Assembly (NCBI GenBank): GCA_040119125.1 | Contig: JBEDTR010000004.1 | Span: 186,001-250,000 of the forward strand | Reading direction: 5' to 3' | Source: Pacificitalea sp040119125 | GTDB lineage: Bacteria > Pseudomonadota > Alphaproteobacteria > Rhodobacterales > Rhodobacteraceae | Length of the DNA stretch: 64,000 nt | Part shown: positions 41,974 through 50,651 of the stretch, one piece after another | How positions within the stretch are numbered: position 1 is the stretch's first letter | Layout of the letters: the number at the start of each line of letters is the position of its first letter | Position numbers and translations under genes: made by a program | Notes under the pieces: model-generated | Seen by the model: only the letters and a program-made list of their open reading frames with translations | What the model was told of the DNA's origin: nothing | Databases searched by the model: none

Positions 41974-43812
41974 ATGCCTTCCAGCCACGCCGCCGATCCC
42001 GAACGGATCGCCGAACGCCGCAGCAACGCCCGCACCATTCGCAAGGTCGCACCCTATCTTTGGCCCGACGGCGAGGGCTGGGTCAAACGGCGGGTCGTGA
42101 TTGCCATGGTCGCGCTGGTGGTGGCCAAGCTTGTCGCCATCGCCACGCCCTTTTTCTACAAGGCCGCCGTGGATTCGCTGGCCGATGATGGCGGTGATAG
42201 CGCGGCGTGGCTTCTGGCCTATGGGGCGGTCGGGCTGACCGTGGCCTATGGCATGGCGCGGGTGATGAACGTGGCGCTGCAACAGGCCCGCGACGGGGTG
42301 TTTGCCCGCGTCGGGCAGCGGGCGCTGCGGACCATTGCGCTGGAGACCTTTCGCCATATCCACGCGCTGTCGCTGCGCTATCACCTGACGCGGCGCACCG
42401 GCGGGCTGAGCCGGATCATGGAGCGCGGCGTGAAGGGGGTGGAGTTCCTCCTGCGCTTCTTGCTGTTCTCCATCGGGCCGCTGATCTTGGAACTGGCGCT
42501 GGTCTCCATCGTGCTCGCCGTGGTGTTCGACATCTGGTATCTGGTGGTCCTGCTCGTCACCATCGCGATCTATGTCTGGTTCACCTTTGCCGTGACCGAA
42601 ATGCGCGTGCGCATCCGCCGCGAGATGAACGCGCAGGACACGGACGCCAATCAAAAGGCCATCGACAGCCTGCTGAATTATGAGACGGTCAAGTATTTCG
42701 ACGCCGAAGCATGGGAAGCCCGCCGCTACGATCATGCCATGGCCGGCTATGAAACCGCGGCGATCAAGACCGCCGTGTCCCTGTCGATGCTGAATGCGGG
42801 GCAGAGCCTCATCATCACCTGCGGGCTGGTGGGGGTCATGGTCATGGCCGCGATGGGCGTGCAGGATGGCAGCCTGACGGTGGGCGATTTCGTCATGGTC
42901 AACGCCTATATGATCCAGATCACCATGCCGCTGAATTTCTTGGGCTCGGTCTATCGCGAGATCCGTCAGGCGCTGGTCGATATGGGCGAGATGTTCGATC
43001 TGCTGGAACAGCCCGCCGACGTGCAGGACAAACCCGGCGCGCCGGAGTTGCGCGTGACGGGCGGCGAGGTGCGGTTCAGGGATGTGAAATTCGGCTATGA
43101 TCCGTCGCGCCCAATCCTGAAAGGCGTCGACATCACCGCCGCGCCGGGCGCGAAACTGGCCATTGTCGGGCCGTCAGGCGCGGGCAAATCCACCATCGGG
43201 CGGCTGCTGTTCCGGTTCTATGACGTGACCGGCGGCGCGCTGGAAATCGATGGGCAGGACCTGCGCGACGTGACGCAGGACAGCCTGCACAAAGCCATCG
43301 GCGTGGTGCCGCAGGACACGGTGCTGTTCAACGATTCCATCGGCTATAACATCGCCTATGGCCGCCCCGGTGCCAGCCAGGCCGAGGTCGAGGCCGCCGC
43401 GCGCGCCGCCAAGATCCACGATTTCGTCACCGCCCTCCCCGAAGGCTATGACACGGCGGTGGGCGAGCGCGGGCTGAAGCTGTCGGGCGGCGAGAAACAG
43501 CGCGTCGGCATTGCTCGCACCTTGCTGAAAGACCCGCCGATCCTGCTGCTGGACGAGGCCACATCCGCGCTGGATACCGAGACCGAGCGCGACATCCTCG
43601 AAAGCCTCCGCGCCATGGGCGAAGGCCGCACCGTCCTCACCATCGCGCACCGTCTGTCGACCATCGCCGACAGCGATCTGATTGTGGTGCTGGAGGCAGG
43701 CGAGGTCGTGGAAACCGGCACCCACGACGGCCTGCTCGCCCAGAACGGCCGCTATGCCAGCATGTGGGCCCGCCAAAGCGCCGAACGAGACGACGCCGAA
43801 GAGGTGGCATAG
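41974..43812 (+). CDS. Atm1-type ABC exporter (fused membrane and ATPase domains)
   Basis: A 612-residue half-transporter that would act as a homodimer. The membrane domain (about 30-330, six helices) contains RTGGLSRIMERGVKGVEFLLRF and the LNYETVKYFDAE segment typical of Atm1/HMT1 proteins. The ATPase domain has GPSGAGKST, VVPQDTVLFNDSIGYNIAYG, LSGGEKQRVGIARTL and LLLDEATSALD. Family members export glutathione-linked sulfur or iron-sulfur precursors and metal-glutathione adducts. The substrate here is inferred from the family. A repeat copy lies 90 bp downstream in the same sense. Confidence 0.92.
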   Translation: MPSSHAADPERIAERRSNARTIRKVAPYLWPDGEGWVKRRVVIAMVALVVAKLVAIATPFFYKAAVDSLADDGGDSAAWLLAYGAVGLTVAYGMARVMNVALQQARDGVFARVGQRALRTIALETFRHIHALSLRYHLTRRTGGLSRIMERGVKGVEFLLRFLLFSIGPLILELALVSIVLAVVFDIWYLVVLLVTIAIYVWFTFAVTEMRVRIRREMNAQDTDANQKAIDSLLNYETVKYFDAEAWEARRYDHAMAGYETAAIKTAVSLSMLNAGQSLIITCGLVGVMVMAAMGVQDGSLTVGDFVMVNAYMIQITMPLNFLGSVYREIRQALVDMGEMFDLLEQPADVQDKPGAPELRVTGGEVRFRDVKFGYDPSRPILKGVDITAAPGAKLAIVGPSGAGKSTIGRLLFRFYDVTGGALEIDGQDLRDVTQDSLHKAIGVVPQDTVLFNDSIGYNIAYGRPGASQAEVEAAARAAKIHDFVTALPEGYDTAVGERGLKLSGGEKQRVGIARTLLKDPPILLLDEATSALDTETERDILESLRAMGEGRTVLTIAHRLSTIADSDLIVVLEAGEVVETGTHDGLLAQNGRYASMWARQSAERDDAEEVA

Positions 43813-43902
43813 CGCCTCGCCAAGCCCCCCCGCCCCGCGATCAGGCCACCGATCACGCGGGCAGGCGTCTTTCGTAGTGGCTACGTCTGTGCCAAGCACA
43901 CC

Positions 43903-44056
43903 CGCTCTCGAACAAGGCCAAAGGCCGCGAGAGCGAGCGCCTGCCCGTCCCGCGGGCTGGCGCTTTGCCACCTCTCGCTGACCTCAGGACGGGGAGGGGC
44001 TTGGCGAGCATAAAGCGCCCCGCTCCATCGTTGCAGCGCCATCCCACGGGCAGGCT
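43903..44056 (+). repeat. structured repeat copy 3
   Basis: A 154-bp copy close to consensus: arms CGCTCTCG/CGAGAGCG, bulge AACAA, inner GGCC/GGCC, loop AAA; hairpin II intact; end CCCACGGGCAGGCT intact. It sits alone between the convergent exporter and RND pump genes; nothing else was seen in that 350-bp gap. Confidence 0.88.
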
Positions 44057-44162
44057 CACGTGGCGCCTTAAATGACGACATATATAAAGCGGAAGCCGCC
44101 CCCACAGTATCTGCCCGGAGATCCACTCCGGCGGCGCGCAGTCGAGCAGCTCCGCCCGCAGG

Positions 44163-47100
44163 CTATTCGGCGGCGCGCAGCGAGGGGGTGGCGGGGCGCG
44201 GCTCGGCTGGTGAGGCTTGGTCGCCATCGGCATCGGCATCGGTAGGGCGCGCGCTGGGCTCCGCCGTGTCATCCCACAGGATTTCAGGGTGGCGGATGCG
44301 TCGGGCGGCGCGGGTCAGCGCCACATCGCGCGCGGCCTTGCTGCCCCGGCCCAGCGATAGCGCGCGCAGACCGCGCCCGGTTTTATAGGCACCCACCCCC
44401 AGCCAGATCCGCAGCGCCAGCATCGAGGGCGTGAAAACCAGCGTCAGCACCGTCGCGATGCCCAGACCGAACACCACCGCCGTCGCCAACTGCTTCCACC
44501 AAAGCGCGGTCGGGCTGTCGATCGAATAGCCGCCGCCAAAGAAATCGAGGCTCAGCCCGAACATCATCGGCGCCAGACCCGCCATCGTCGTGATGGTGGT
44601 CAGCAGGACGGGGCGCAGGCGGTCCTCGGCGGTGCGGATCACGGCCTCGATCCGCGGCATGTAGGAGGAATATTCCTGATAGGTGTCGATCAGCACGATG
44701 TTGTTGTTCACCACGATCCCTGCCAGCGCGACGATGCCGGTGCCGGTCATGATGATCGAAAACGACTGCCCCATCACCAGCATCCCGATCAACACGCCCG
44801 CCGTGGACAGCACCACCGCCAGCAGCACCAGCACCGCGTTGTAAAAGCTGTTGAATTGCGCCAGCAGGATGATGAACATCAGCCCCAGCGCGGCGGCAAA
44901 GGCGCGCATCAGGAACTGACCGCTTTCGGCCTGTTCTTCCTGATCGCCGGTCCATTCCCATTCGATCCCGGCGGGCAGGGGCTGCTCGGCCTCCAACCAT
45001 TCCGTCAGCCGCTCGATCCGTTCGTTTGGATTGGGCACGCGGGTCACCGTCTCGCCATTCGCCAGCGTCATCTCGACAGGCGTGGCGCTGACGCCCGCCT
45101 TGATATCCATGTAGCGCGCGCCGTCGATCCGCTCGATCCGGCCCAGTTTGGCGACGGGCTGGCGGGTGATGAAATTCGACAGGGGCACCAGACCTTCGGT
45201 GGTGCGGACCTTCAGGCTGTCGAGCGTGGACAGAACCCGATCCTGTTCGGGCAGACGCACGCGGATGCCGATCTCCTCGTCCGAGGACGGCACCCGCATC
45301 GTGTCCAGCAAAATGCCCCGCGTCACCAGCTGCACCATCGCGCCGACGGTGGCCACATCGGCGCCGTAGCGTCCGGCCTTTTCGACATCCACGTCGATCT
45401 GCCAGTCGATGCCGGGCAGGGGGCGGGTGTCGTCGACATCCTGCAACCCCGGTGTCGCGTCAAAGCGGGCGCGCGCGATGCCCACGGCCTCCTCCAGTGT
45501 GTCGAGCCGGTCGCCGGTCAGCCGCAGATGCACGGGTTTGGCCGAGGCCGGACCCATCGACAGGTTCAGAACTTCGGCCTGAATGCCGGGAATTTCCGCG
45601 ATGCGGCGCTGCAATTCGGCCAGCACATAATTGCCGTCATATTCGGCGTCGATCTCTTCGCCATCCAGAACCCACCAGCCCTCGGTGGCGTGGCGCGGGC
45701 GGTCTTCCCAGCGGACCAGTTCCAGCTGCACCTGCCCGATGGTGTCGAGCGGGCTTTGCGCGCCGCCGGTGTTGGAATTCAGCCCGCCTTCGCCGGCAAA
45801 GGCAAAGGCGCTTTCGACCCCCTTGGTGGCGAGGATCACCTCTTCGACCTGCGCCACCAGCGCGTCTTTCTCCGGCAGGGACAGGTTGCCCCGCGCGCGG
45901 ACATAGACGATGGCCTGTTCCGGCTCGGAGGGGGCGAAAAATTCGACGCCGTTGTTGTTCTGCCCGTAATAGCCGAACACCGCGACGATAAAGGCGATGA
46001 CCGCGCCGATGGTCACCAGCGGCATCACCGGATTGCCCGCGATGGCGGTGATGAGCCAGCCAAACGCACTGCGCCGATGGCCCGCGCGGACCCGGCGGCG
46101 GCTGCGTTCGATCCGCGCCGCGCCAAGGCTGATCGAGGTGCCAAGCGCGCCCAATATGAACGCCACCGCGCCGGGCAGCCATTGCACGACCGGCGGCAGG
46201 GGTGACACGCCGCCGAACAGGTAGCCGGGGTTCAGCAATTGCATTGCACCGATGAAAGTCAGGTAGCCGAAGGCGGGCACCAGCGCCGCGCGGATGACCC
46301 AAGGCAGACCCCGGCGCAGCGCCTGCGCGGTGCGCTCGAAACTGCGCGACATCCGCCCCGACACGCCGCCCATCACCGGCAGGTAGATCAGCGCCACGAT
46401 CAGCGAGGCGCATAGCACGAAGATCAGCGTCACCGGCAGCATGCCCATGAATTCACCGGGCACGCCGGGCCAGAACAGCATCGGCAAGAAGGCACAAAGC
46501 GTCGTCGCGGTAGAGGAGATCACCGGCCAGAACATGCGCTTGGCGGCCTCGACATAGGCATGCATCGGGCCGGAGCCTTCGGCGATGCGCTTATCGGCAT
46601 ATTCCACGACCACGATGGCGCCATCGACCAGCATCCCCACGGCGAGGATCAGGCCGAACATGACGATATTGGAAATGGTGATCCCCATCACGCCGAGCAG
46701 CACAAAGCACAAAAGGAACGAGGTCGGGATCGCAAAGCCCACCAGCAGCGCGGGCCGCGGTCCCAGCGCCGCCAGCACCACGATCATCACCAGCGCAATC
46801 GCCGTCAGCACCGAGCCTTCCAGCTGCTGCACCATCGAATTGACGGTAAAGCTCTGGTCGTTGGAGGCCGTGACGATCACCGATTGGCGCAATTCCTCGG
46901 GCCAGTTTTCTTGTGCTTGCGCCACGGTTTCACGGACCAGCGCGGCGGTGTCGATGACGTTGAAGCCTTTGCGCTTGGACACTTGCAGCGCCACCGTGCG
47001 TTCGCCGTTGAACCGGGCAGTGCCCGCGCGATCCTCGAAGGTCAGGTGGATTTCCGCCAGATCGCCCAGCGTGACCTGCCGGTCGCCGTTGCGTTTGACG

Positions 47101-47828
47101 GGCAGGCTGTAGATGTCTTGGGTCTTGTCGAAACTTGCGGGGATCTTGACCGAAAACGCGCCTGCCTCGGTGGTGATTTCGCCCGCCGCGATCAGCTGGT
47201 TGTTGTTGACCACGACATTGATCAGCTCCCCCGCCGTGACGTTGTAGGATTCCAGCTTCAGCGGGTCGATGGTGATTTCGACCATCTCGTCACGGTGCCC
47301 GGCCAGCGCGGCCTCCAACACCGGGTCGAGCTTTTCCAGACGGTCCTGCAAATCGGTGGCCACCTGCAACAGCGTGCGCTCGGGCAGGTTGCCCGACAGG
47401 GTGACGATCAGGATCGGAAATTCAGAGAAGTTGATTTCGCCGATCGTGTAATTGTCGGCGCCTTCGGGAAACGCGGCCTCGGCGGTGTTCATCGCGGCGC
47501 GCACATCGGCCAGCGTCGCAGATTTATCCCAGCCGAATTCGAACTCCATCACCAGATTGGCGTAGCCCTCGGTCGCCACGCCGGTCATCTTGTCCAGCCC
47601 GTCGAGATCGGCCATCTCGGTTTCCATGGGCCGCACCAACAGCTTCTCGGCATCCTCGGCGGAAATGCCGGGGAAGGGCACGGAGATGAAAACCGCCGGG
47701 ATTTCGATATCCGGCTCGCCTTCCTTGGGCAGGCTGACATAGGCGAACGCGCCCGCCGCCAGCGACAGCACGATAAAGGCCAGCACCATCCGCGCGCGGG
47801 CGGCGGCCCAATCGACGAGGCCGGTCAC
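44163..47828 (-). CDS. RND efflux transporter permease (AcrB/HAE1 type, enlarged)
   Basis: A 1221-residue inner-membrane proton-driven exporter. The start LVDWAAARARMVLAFIVLSLAAG and YVSLPKEGEPDIEIP are family-typical. The proton-relay helix has GMLVDGAIVVVEYADKRIAE and the repeat half has GIVVNNNIVLIDTYQEY. It is about 170 residues longer than AcrB. The extra length lies in a segment between the two halves (around LVPAFGYLTFIGAMQLL and VAFILGALGTSISLGAARI), which adds two hydrophobic stretches, and in a charged C-terminal tail. The gene overlaps the adaptor by 4 bases. Substrates are unknown. Confidence 0.93.
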   Translation of the reverse strand: MTGLVDWAAARARMVLAFIVLSLAAGAFAYVSLPKEGEPDIEIPAVFISVPFPGISAEDAEKLLVRPMETEMADLDGLDKMTGVATEGYANLVMEFEFGWDKSATLADVRAAMNTAEAAFPEGADNYTIGEINFSEFPILIVTLSGNLPERTLLQVATDLQDRLEKLDPVLEAALAGHRDEMVEITIDPLKLESYNVTAGELINVVVNNNQLIAAGEITTEAGAFSVKIPASFDKTQDIYSLPVKRNGDRQVTLGDLAEIHLTFEDRAGTARFNGERTVALQVSKRKGFNVIDTAALVRETVAQAQENWPEELRQSVIVTASNDQSFTVNSMVQQLEGSVLTAIALVMIVVLAALGPRPALLVGFAIPTSFLLCFVLLGVMGITISNIVMFGLILAVGMLVDGAIVVVEYADKRIAEGSGPMHAYVEAAKRMFWPVISSTATTLCAFLPMLFWPGVPGEFMGMLPVTLIFVLCASLIVALIYLPVMGGVSGRMSRSFERTAQALRRGLPWVIRAALVPAFGYLTFIGAMQLLNPGYLFGGVSPLPPVVQWLPGAVAFILGALGTSISLGAARIERSRRRVRAGHRRSAFGWLITAIAGNPVMPLVTIGAVIAFIVAVFGYYGQNNNGVEFFAPSEPEQAIVYVRARGNLSLPEKDALVAQVEEVILATKGVESAFAFAGEGGLNSNTGGAQSPLDTIGQVQLELVRWEDRPRHATEGWWVLDGEEIDAEYDGNYVLAELQRRIAEIPGIQAEVLNLSMGPASAKPVHLRLTGDRLDTLEEAVGIARARFDATPGLQDVDDTRPLPGIDWQIDVDVEKAGRYGADVATVGAMVQLVTRGILLDTMRVPSSDEEIGIRVRLPEQDRVLSTLDSLKVRTTEGLVPLSNFITRQPVAKLGRIERIDGARYMDIKAGVSATPVEMTLANGETVTRVPNPNERIERLTEWLEAEQPLPAGIEWEWTGDQEEQAESGQFLMRAFAAALGLMFIILLAQFNSFYNAVLVLLAVVLSTAGVLIGMLVMGQSFSIIMTGTGIVALAGIVVNNNIVLIDTYQEYSSYMPRIEAVIRTAEDRLRPVLLTTITTMAGLAPMMFGLSLDFFGGGYSIDSPTALWWKQLATAVVFGLGIATVLTLVFTPSMLALRIWLGVGAYKTGRGLRALSLGRGSKAARDVALTRAARRIRHPEILWDDTAEPSARPTDADADGDQASPAEPRPATPSLRAAE

Positions 47829-49105
47829 AGGCCGGACTCGCGGTAATGCGGTGTCACCGGCACGCCGTCGGACACATATTCCTGCCCCAGCACGATAATG
47901 TCGGCGCTCTCGGGCAGGCCGGTGATCCAGCTGCCCTGCAACGTGTCGCGCAGGACCGACACGGGCTTGAATTGCGCGATGTCGCCATCCGTCACGGTGC
48001 GCAATCCCAGCACGCCGTCATCGTTGAGCGTCAGCGCGGAGGAGGGCACCAGATGCGCGGGCGCGCCGTCGGAGGCGATGGTCAGATCCACGGTCTGGCC
48101 GTCGCGGATCGCCAGATCGGCGTTTTCCACATCGACCTCCATGCGGAAGGTGCGGGTGGTGGCATCGGCGGAGCGCGACAGGAATGTGACCTGCCCGGTG
48201 ACCTCGCGCCCGGAAATCAGCCGCGCGGTGGCGGTGGCGCCGGGGGCGATCTTATCCACGGAGGTTTCGGGCACGAAGCCCACCAGCTTGATCGGGTCGA
48301 GTTGGATCACCGTCGCGCAATCCGAGCCGGGTTGCAGCAGGCTGCCCAATTCGGCGGTGTCGGATTCCAGCAGACCGGCAAATGGCGCATGCATTTGCAG
48401 CAGTTCAAGTTCGCGGCGGGCGGCGGCCAGTTGCGCTTCGGCGGATTGAATGCCGGAGCGGGCGGATTCGACGCCGGAGCGGGCCGATTCCAGCTGCGCC
48501 TGCGCCGAGGACAGCGCCGCGCGGGCAGAGGCCAATTGCGTGTCAGACGCGTAGCCGCCTTGGCTGAGCCGGGAAGACGCGGTTTCATTGATCTGCGCCT
48601 CTTCGACCGCGGCCTCGGCGCCGGTGACGCCCGCCTGTGCTTCGGGCAGGCGGGCGCGGGCTTCGGCCAATGCGGCCTCCGCCCCGGCAAGCTGCGCCTC
48701 ACGGGTGCCGGGATCGACCTCGCACAGCAATTGGCCCGCCTCGACGAAGCTGCCCTTGCGCAGCGGGTCGGAGGTGACCTGCCCGGTGGTTTCGGCCCGC
48801 ACCGTGACCTCGCGCGCGGCAGAGGTTTCGCCGCGCAGGCGCACGGCGTTGTCGACCATCTGCGCCCGAGAATGCAGCGCCACGACGGAGACGGGGCGCG
48901 GCGCGTCGGGGGCAGTGTCTGGCGCAGTGTCGGGGGTGCTGGCGGGTGCGGCGTCGGCCTCGTCAGCGTTGGGGGCTGCGGACGCGGCTTCGGCGTCGGG
49001 GGCGGATGTGACGCCCGCGAACTGCATGAGCCGTTCGCGCTCCAACACGAGGAAATAGAGACCCACAACGACCAATGCCGCCGCGAGAATGGAAAAGATG
49101 CGCAT
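47825..49105 (-). CDS. RND efflux periplasmic adaptor (HlyD/AcrA family)
   Basis: About 426 residues linking the pump to an outer-membrane channel not seen in the window. It has an N-terminal membrane anchor (ILAAALVVVGLYFLVLERE), then an Ala/Asp/Pro-rich spacer, then a lipoyl/barrel-sandwich half (VRAETTGQVTSDPLRKGSFV), a long alpha-helical coiled coil of Ala/Gln/Ser repeats (about 140-250), the second lipoyl half (MHAPFAGLLESDTAELGSLL) and a beta-barrel. I preferred the Met at 49105 with GGAACGG upstream; an in-frame ATG 13 codons earlier is possible. Confidence 0.9.
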   Translation of the reverse strand: MRIFSILAAALVVVGLYFLVLERERLMQFAGVTSAPDAEAASAAPNADEADAAPASTPDTAPDTAPDAPRPVSVVALHSRAQMVDNAVRLRGETSAAREVTVRAETTGQVTSDPLRKGSFVEAGQLLCEVDPGTREAQLAGAEAALAEARARLPEAQAGVTGAEAAVEEAQINETASSRLSQGGYASDTQLASARAALSSAQAQLESARSGVESARSGIQSAEAQLAAARRELELLQMHAPFAGLLESDTAELGSLLQPGSDCATVIQLDPIKLVGFVPETSVDKIAPGATATARLISGREVTGQVTFLSRSADATTRTFRMEVDVENADLAIRDGQTVDLTIASDGAPAHLVPSSALTLNDDGVLGLRTVTDGDIAQFKPVSVLRDTLQGSWITGLPESADIIVLGQEYVSDGVPVTPHYRESGL

Positions 49106-49181
49106 TGGCCGTTCCGCTTTCGTTAAACCGGTCATCACAACCATGCAGGCTGCGGAGGAGGGCGAGATCTGAAATGAGACG

Positions 49182-49199
49182 CTGAACCGCCCGGTTCAG
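49182..49199. promoter_or_regulatory. TetR-like operator upstream of the RND pump operon
   Basis: A perfect 8-bp inverted repeat with a 2-base centre: CTGAACCG-CC-CGGTTCAG. It lies about 77 bp before the adaptor start and just downstream of a minus-strand TTATAA that could be a -10 element. TetR-family repressors of efflux operons commonly bind such sites. No TetR gene is in the window, so the regulator would be encoded elsewhere. The rest of the 500-bp gap up to the yfgM-like gene shows nothing specific. Confidence 0.6.
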
Positions 49200-49605
49200 A
49201 TTAGGAAGCGCCGCTTTATAACACAAGTTTGAATGCGGGACCCGATCCGTATGGCGGGCGATGTGTCCTGAAACGGACAGATTCGCGGCACGGGCGGCAT
49301 GGATACAGGTCAGCGGGGCTGCCCCAATTGTTTCGCACGCGAAACAATTTACGATTGGGTAAGGCGCCGCGGGGCGCAAACCGGCGCCGACCTGCCCGTG
49401 CGGCCATGGCGGGGCGCAGGGGTGACGGAATATTCATAGCCGTTCCGGACGGGCATAGCAGTATCCGAGCCGCGCCGCCCGCCCGCTGCGCGCGGGTCTG
49501 GCCAGCGCCCATCGCCTGCGTTAAGAGGGGGGCGATTTTCCGGTCGGTTGCAGCCCCTTGCACGGCCGGATACGGGCAGCCGGATACGGGGCACGAGAGG
49601 ATAAG

Positions 49606-50532
49606 ATGAGCCAGACCGACAGTTTCATCGACGAAGTCTCCGATGAGGTGCGCCGCGACCGGACCTACGCTTTGCTCCGCCGTTACGGCTGGATCGCGGT
49701 GGTCGTGGTTATTCTGATCGTCGGGGGGGCGGCATGGAACGAATGGCGCAAGGCGCGCGAGGCGTCGTTGGCGCAGGCGGCAGGCGATGCGCTGGCCACG
49801 GCGCAGGCGATTGAAGACCCCGCCGCGCGGCAGGTTGCGCTTCTCGACAGCGATGTGCCGGAAACCGCGGTGCCGGTGGCGGAGCTGCTGGCCTCGGCCG
49901 CGGCGCTGGCCGCTGAAACGCCGGATGAAGCTGCTGATATTCTGACCGAACTGGCCGCCGACGGCTCCGTCGATGCGGTGTATAGCGATCTGGCGGGCTA
50001 CAAGCTGCTGCTCACCGCGCCCGAAGGTTATTTGAGCGATACCGACCGTGCCGCGCTGTTCGACCGGCTGAGCGCGCCGGGCGCGCCCTACCGACTGTTG
50101 GTGTTGGAACAGAAGGTGGTGGAACTGGCCGCAGCGGGGGAGACCGATGCCGCATTGGATGGCGCGCGTGCGCTGTTGCAAGAAGACGGCCTGACTGCGG
50201 GCTTGCGTCAGCGCGTTTCCCAGTTGATTGTGGCGCTGGGTGGCGATCCCAACGGGACCGCCGGTGCACAGGGGCAGGCGGCGACTGCCGCAGGCGCGAG
50301 CGGAACCGCCGCGCCGGTGGCGCGCGCCGCAGAGCCGGACCAGCCAGTTGCGGAACCCGTCGCGGAGCCTGTGGCCGAACCTGCCGCCGCGCCCGCTGCG
50401 GAACCTGCGACAGGTCCCGTAGCCGCACCGGCAACCGATGAGGCCGCCCCCGATGAGACAACGCCGCCTGTGACCGATGAGACGGATGCAGGCGCGGCGG
50501 AGACGAACGAGACCGAAGCGGATCAGGGGTGA
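49606..50532 (+). CDS. YfgM-like tetratricopeptide membrane-anchored protein
   Basis: About 308 residues. A short cytoplasmic start (MSQTDSFIDEVSDEVRRD) precedes one membrane helix (WIAVVVVILIVGGAAWN), then a helical periplasmic domain resembling YfgM/TPR proteins. The C-terminal 80 residues are a low-complexity Ala/Pro/Glu/Thr tail (EPVAEPVAEPVAEPAAAPAA). The ATG at 49606 follows GAGAGGATAA. The order yfgM-bamB-der is conserved in proteobacteria and supports the call; YfgM is linked with SecYEG and periplasmic chaperoning. Confidence 0.85.
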   Translation: MSQTDSFIDEVSDEVRRDRTYALLRRYGWIAVVVVILIVGGAAWNEWRKAREASLAQAAGDALATAQAIEDPAARQVALLDSDVPETAVPVAELLASAAALAAETPDEAADILTELAADGSVDAVYSDLAGYKLLLTAPEGYLSDTDRAALFDRLSAPGAPYRLLVLEQKVVELAAAGETDAALDGARALLQEDGLTAGLRQRVSQLIVALGGDPNGTAGAQGQAATAAGASGTAAPVARAAEPDQPVAEPVAEPVAEPAAAPAAEPATGPVAAPATDEAAPDETTPPVTDETDAGAAETNETEADQG

Positions 50533-50651
50533 GCCCTGACGCCAGCGTCGGAACCGGCACCCCGCGAGGGGCGCAAAGCACAAGCCGGGCCGCGCCATGC
50601 GGCCTTGACCGGCGACAGGTCGGCGGCGGAAGGAATGAGGGGACGAGAGCG

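Noticed and set aside
44856..47846. Two long open frames (449 and 428 codons) opposite the RND pump
   Set aside because: Both are complementary-frame artefacts of the RND gene, with no recognisable motif or ribosome site.
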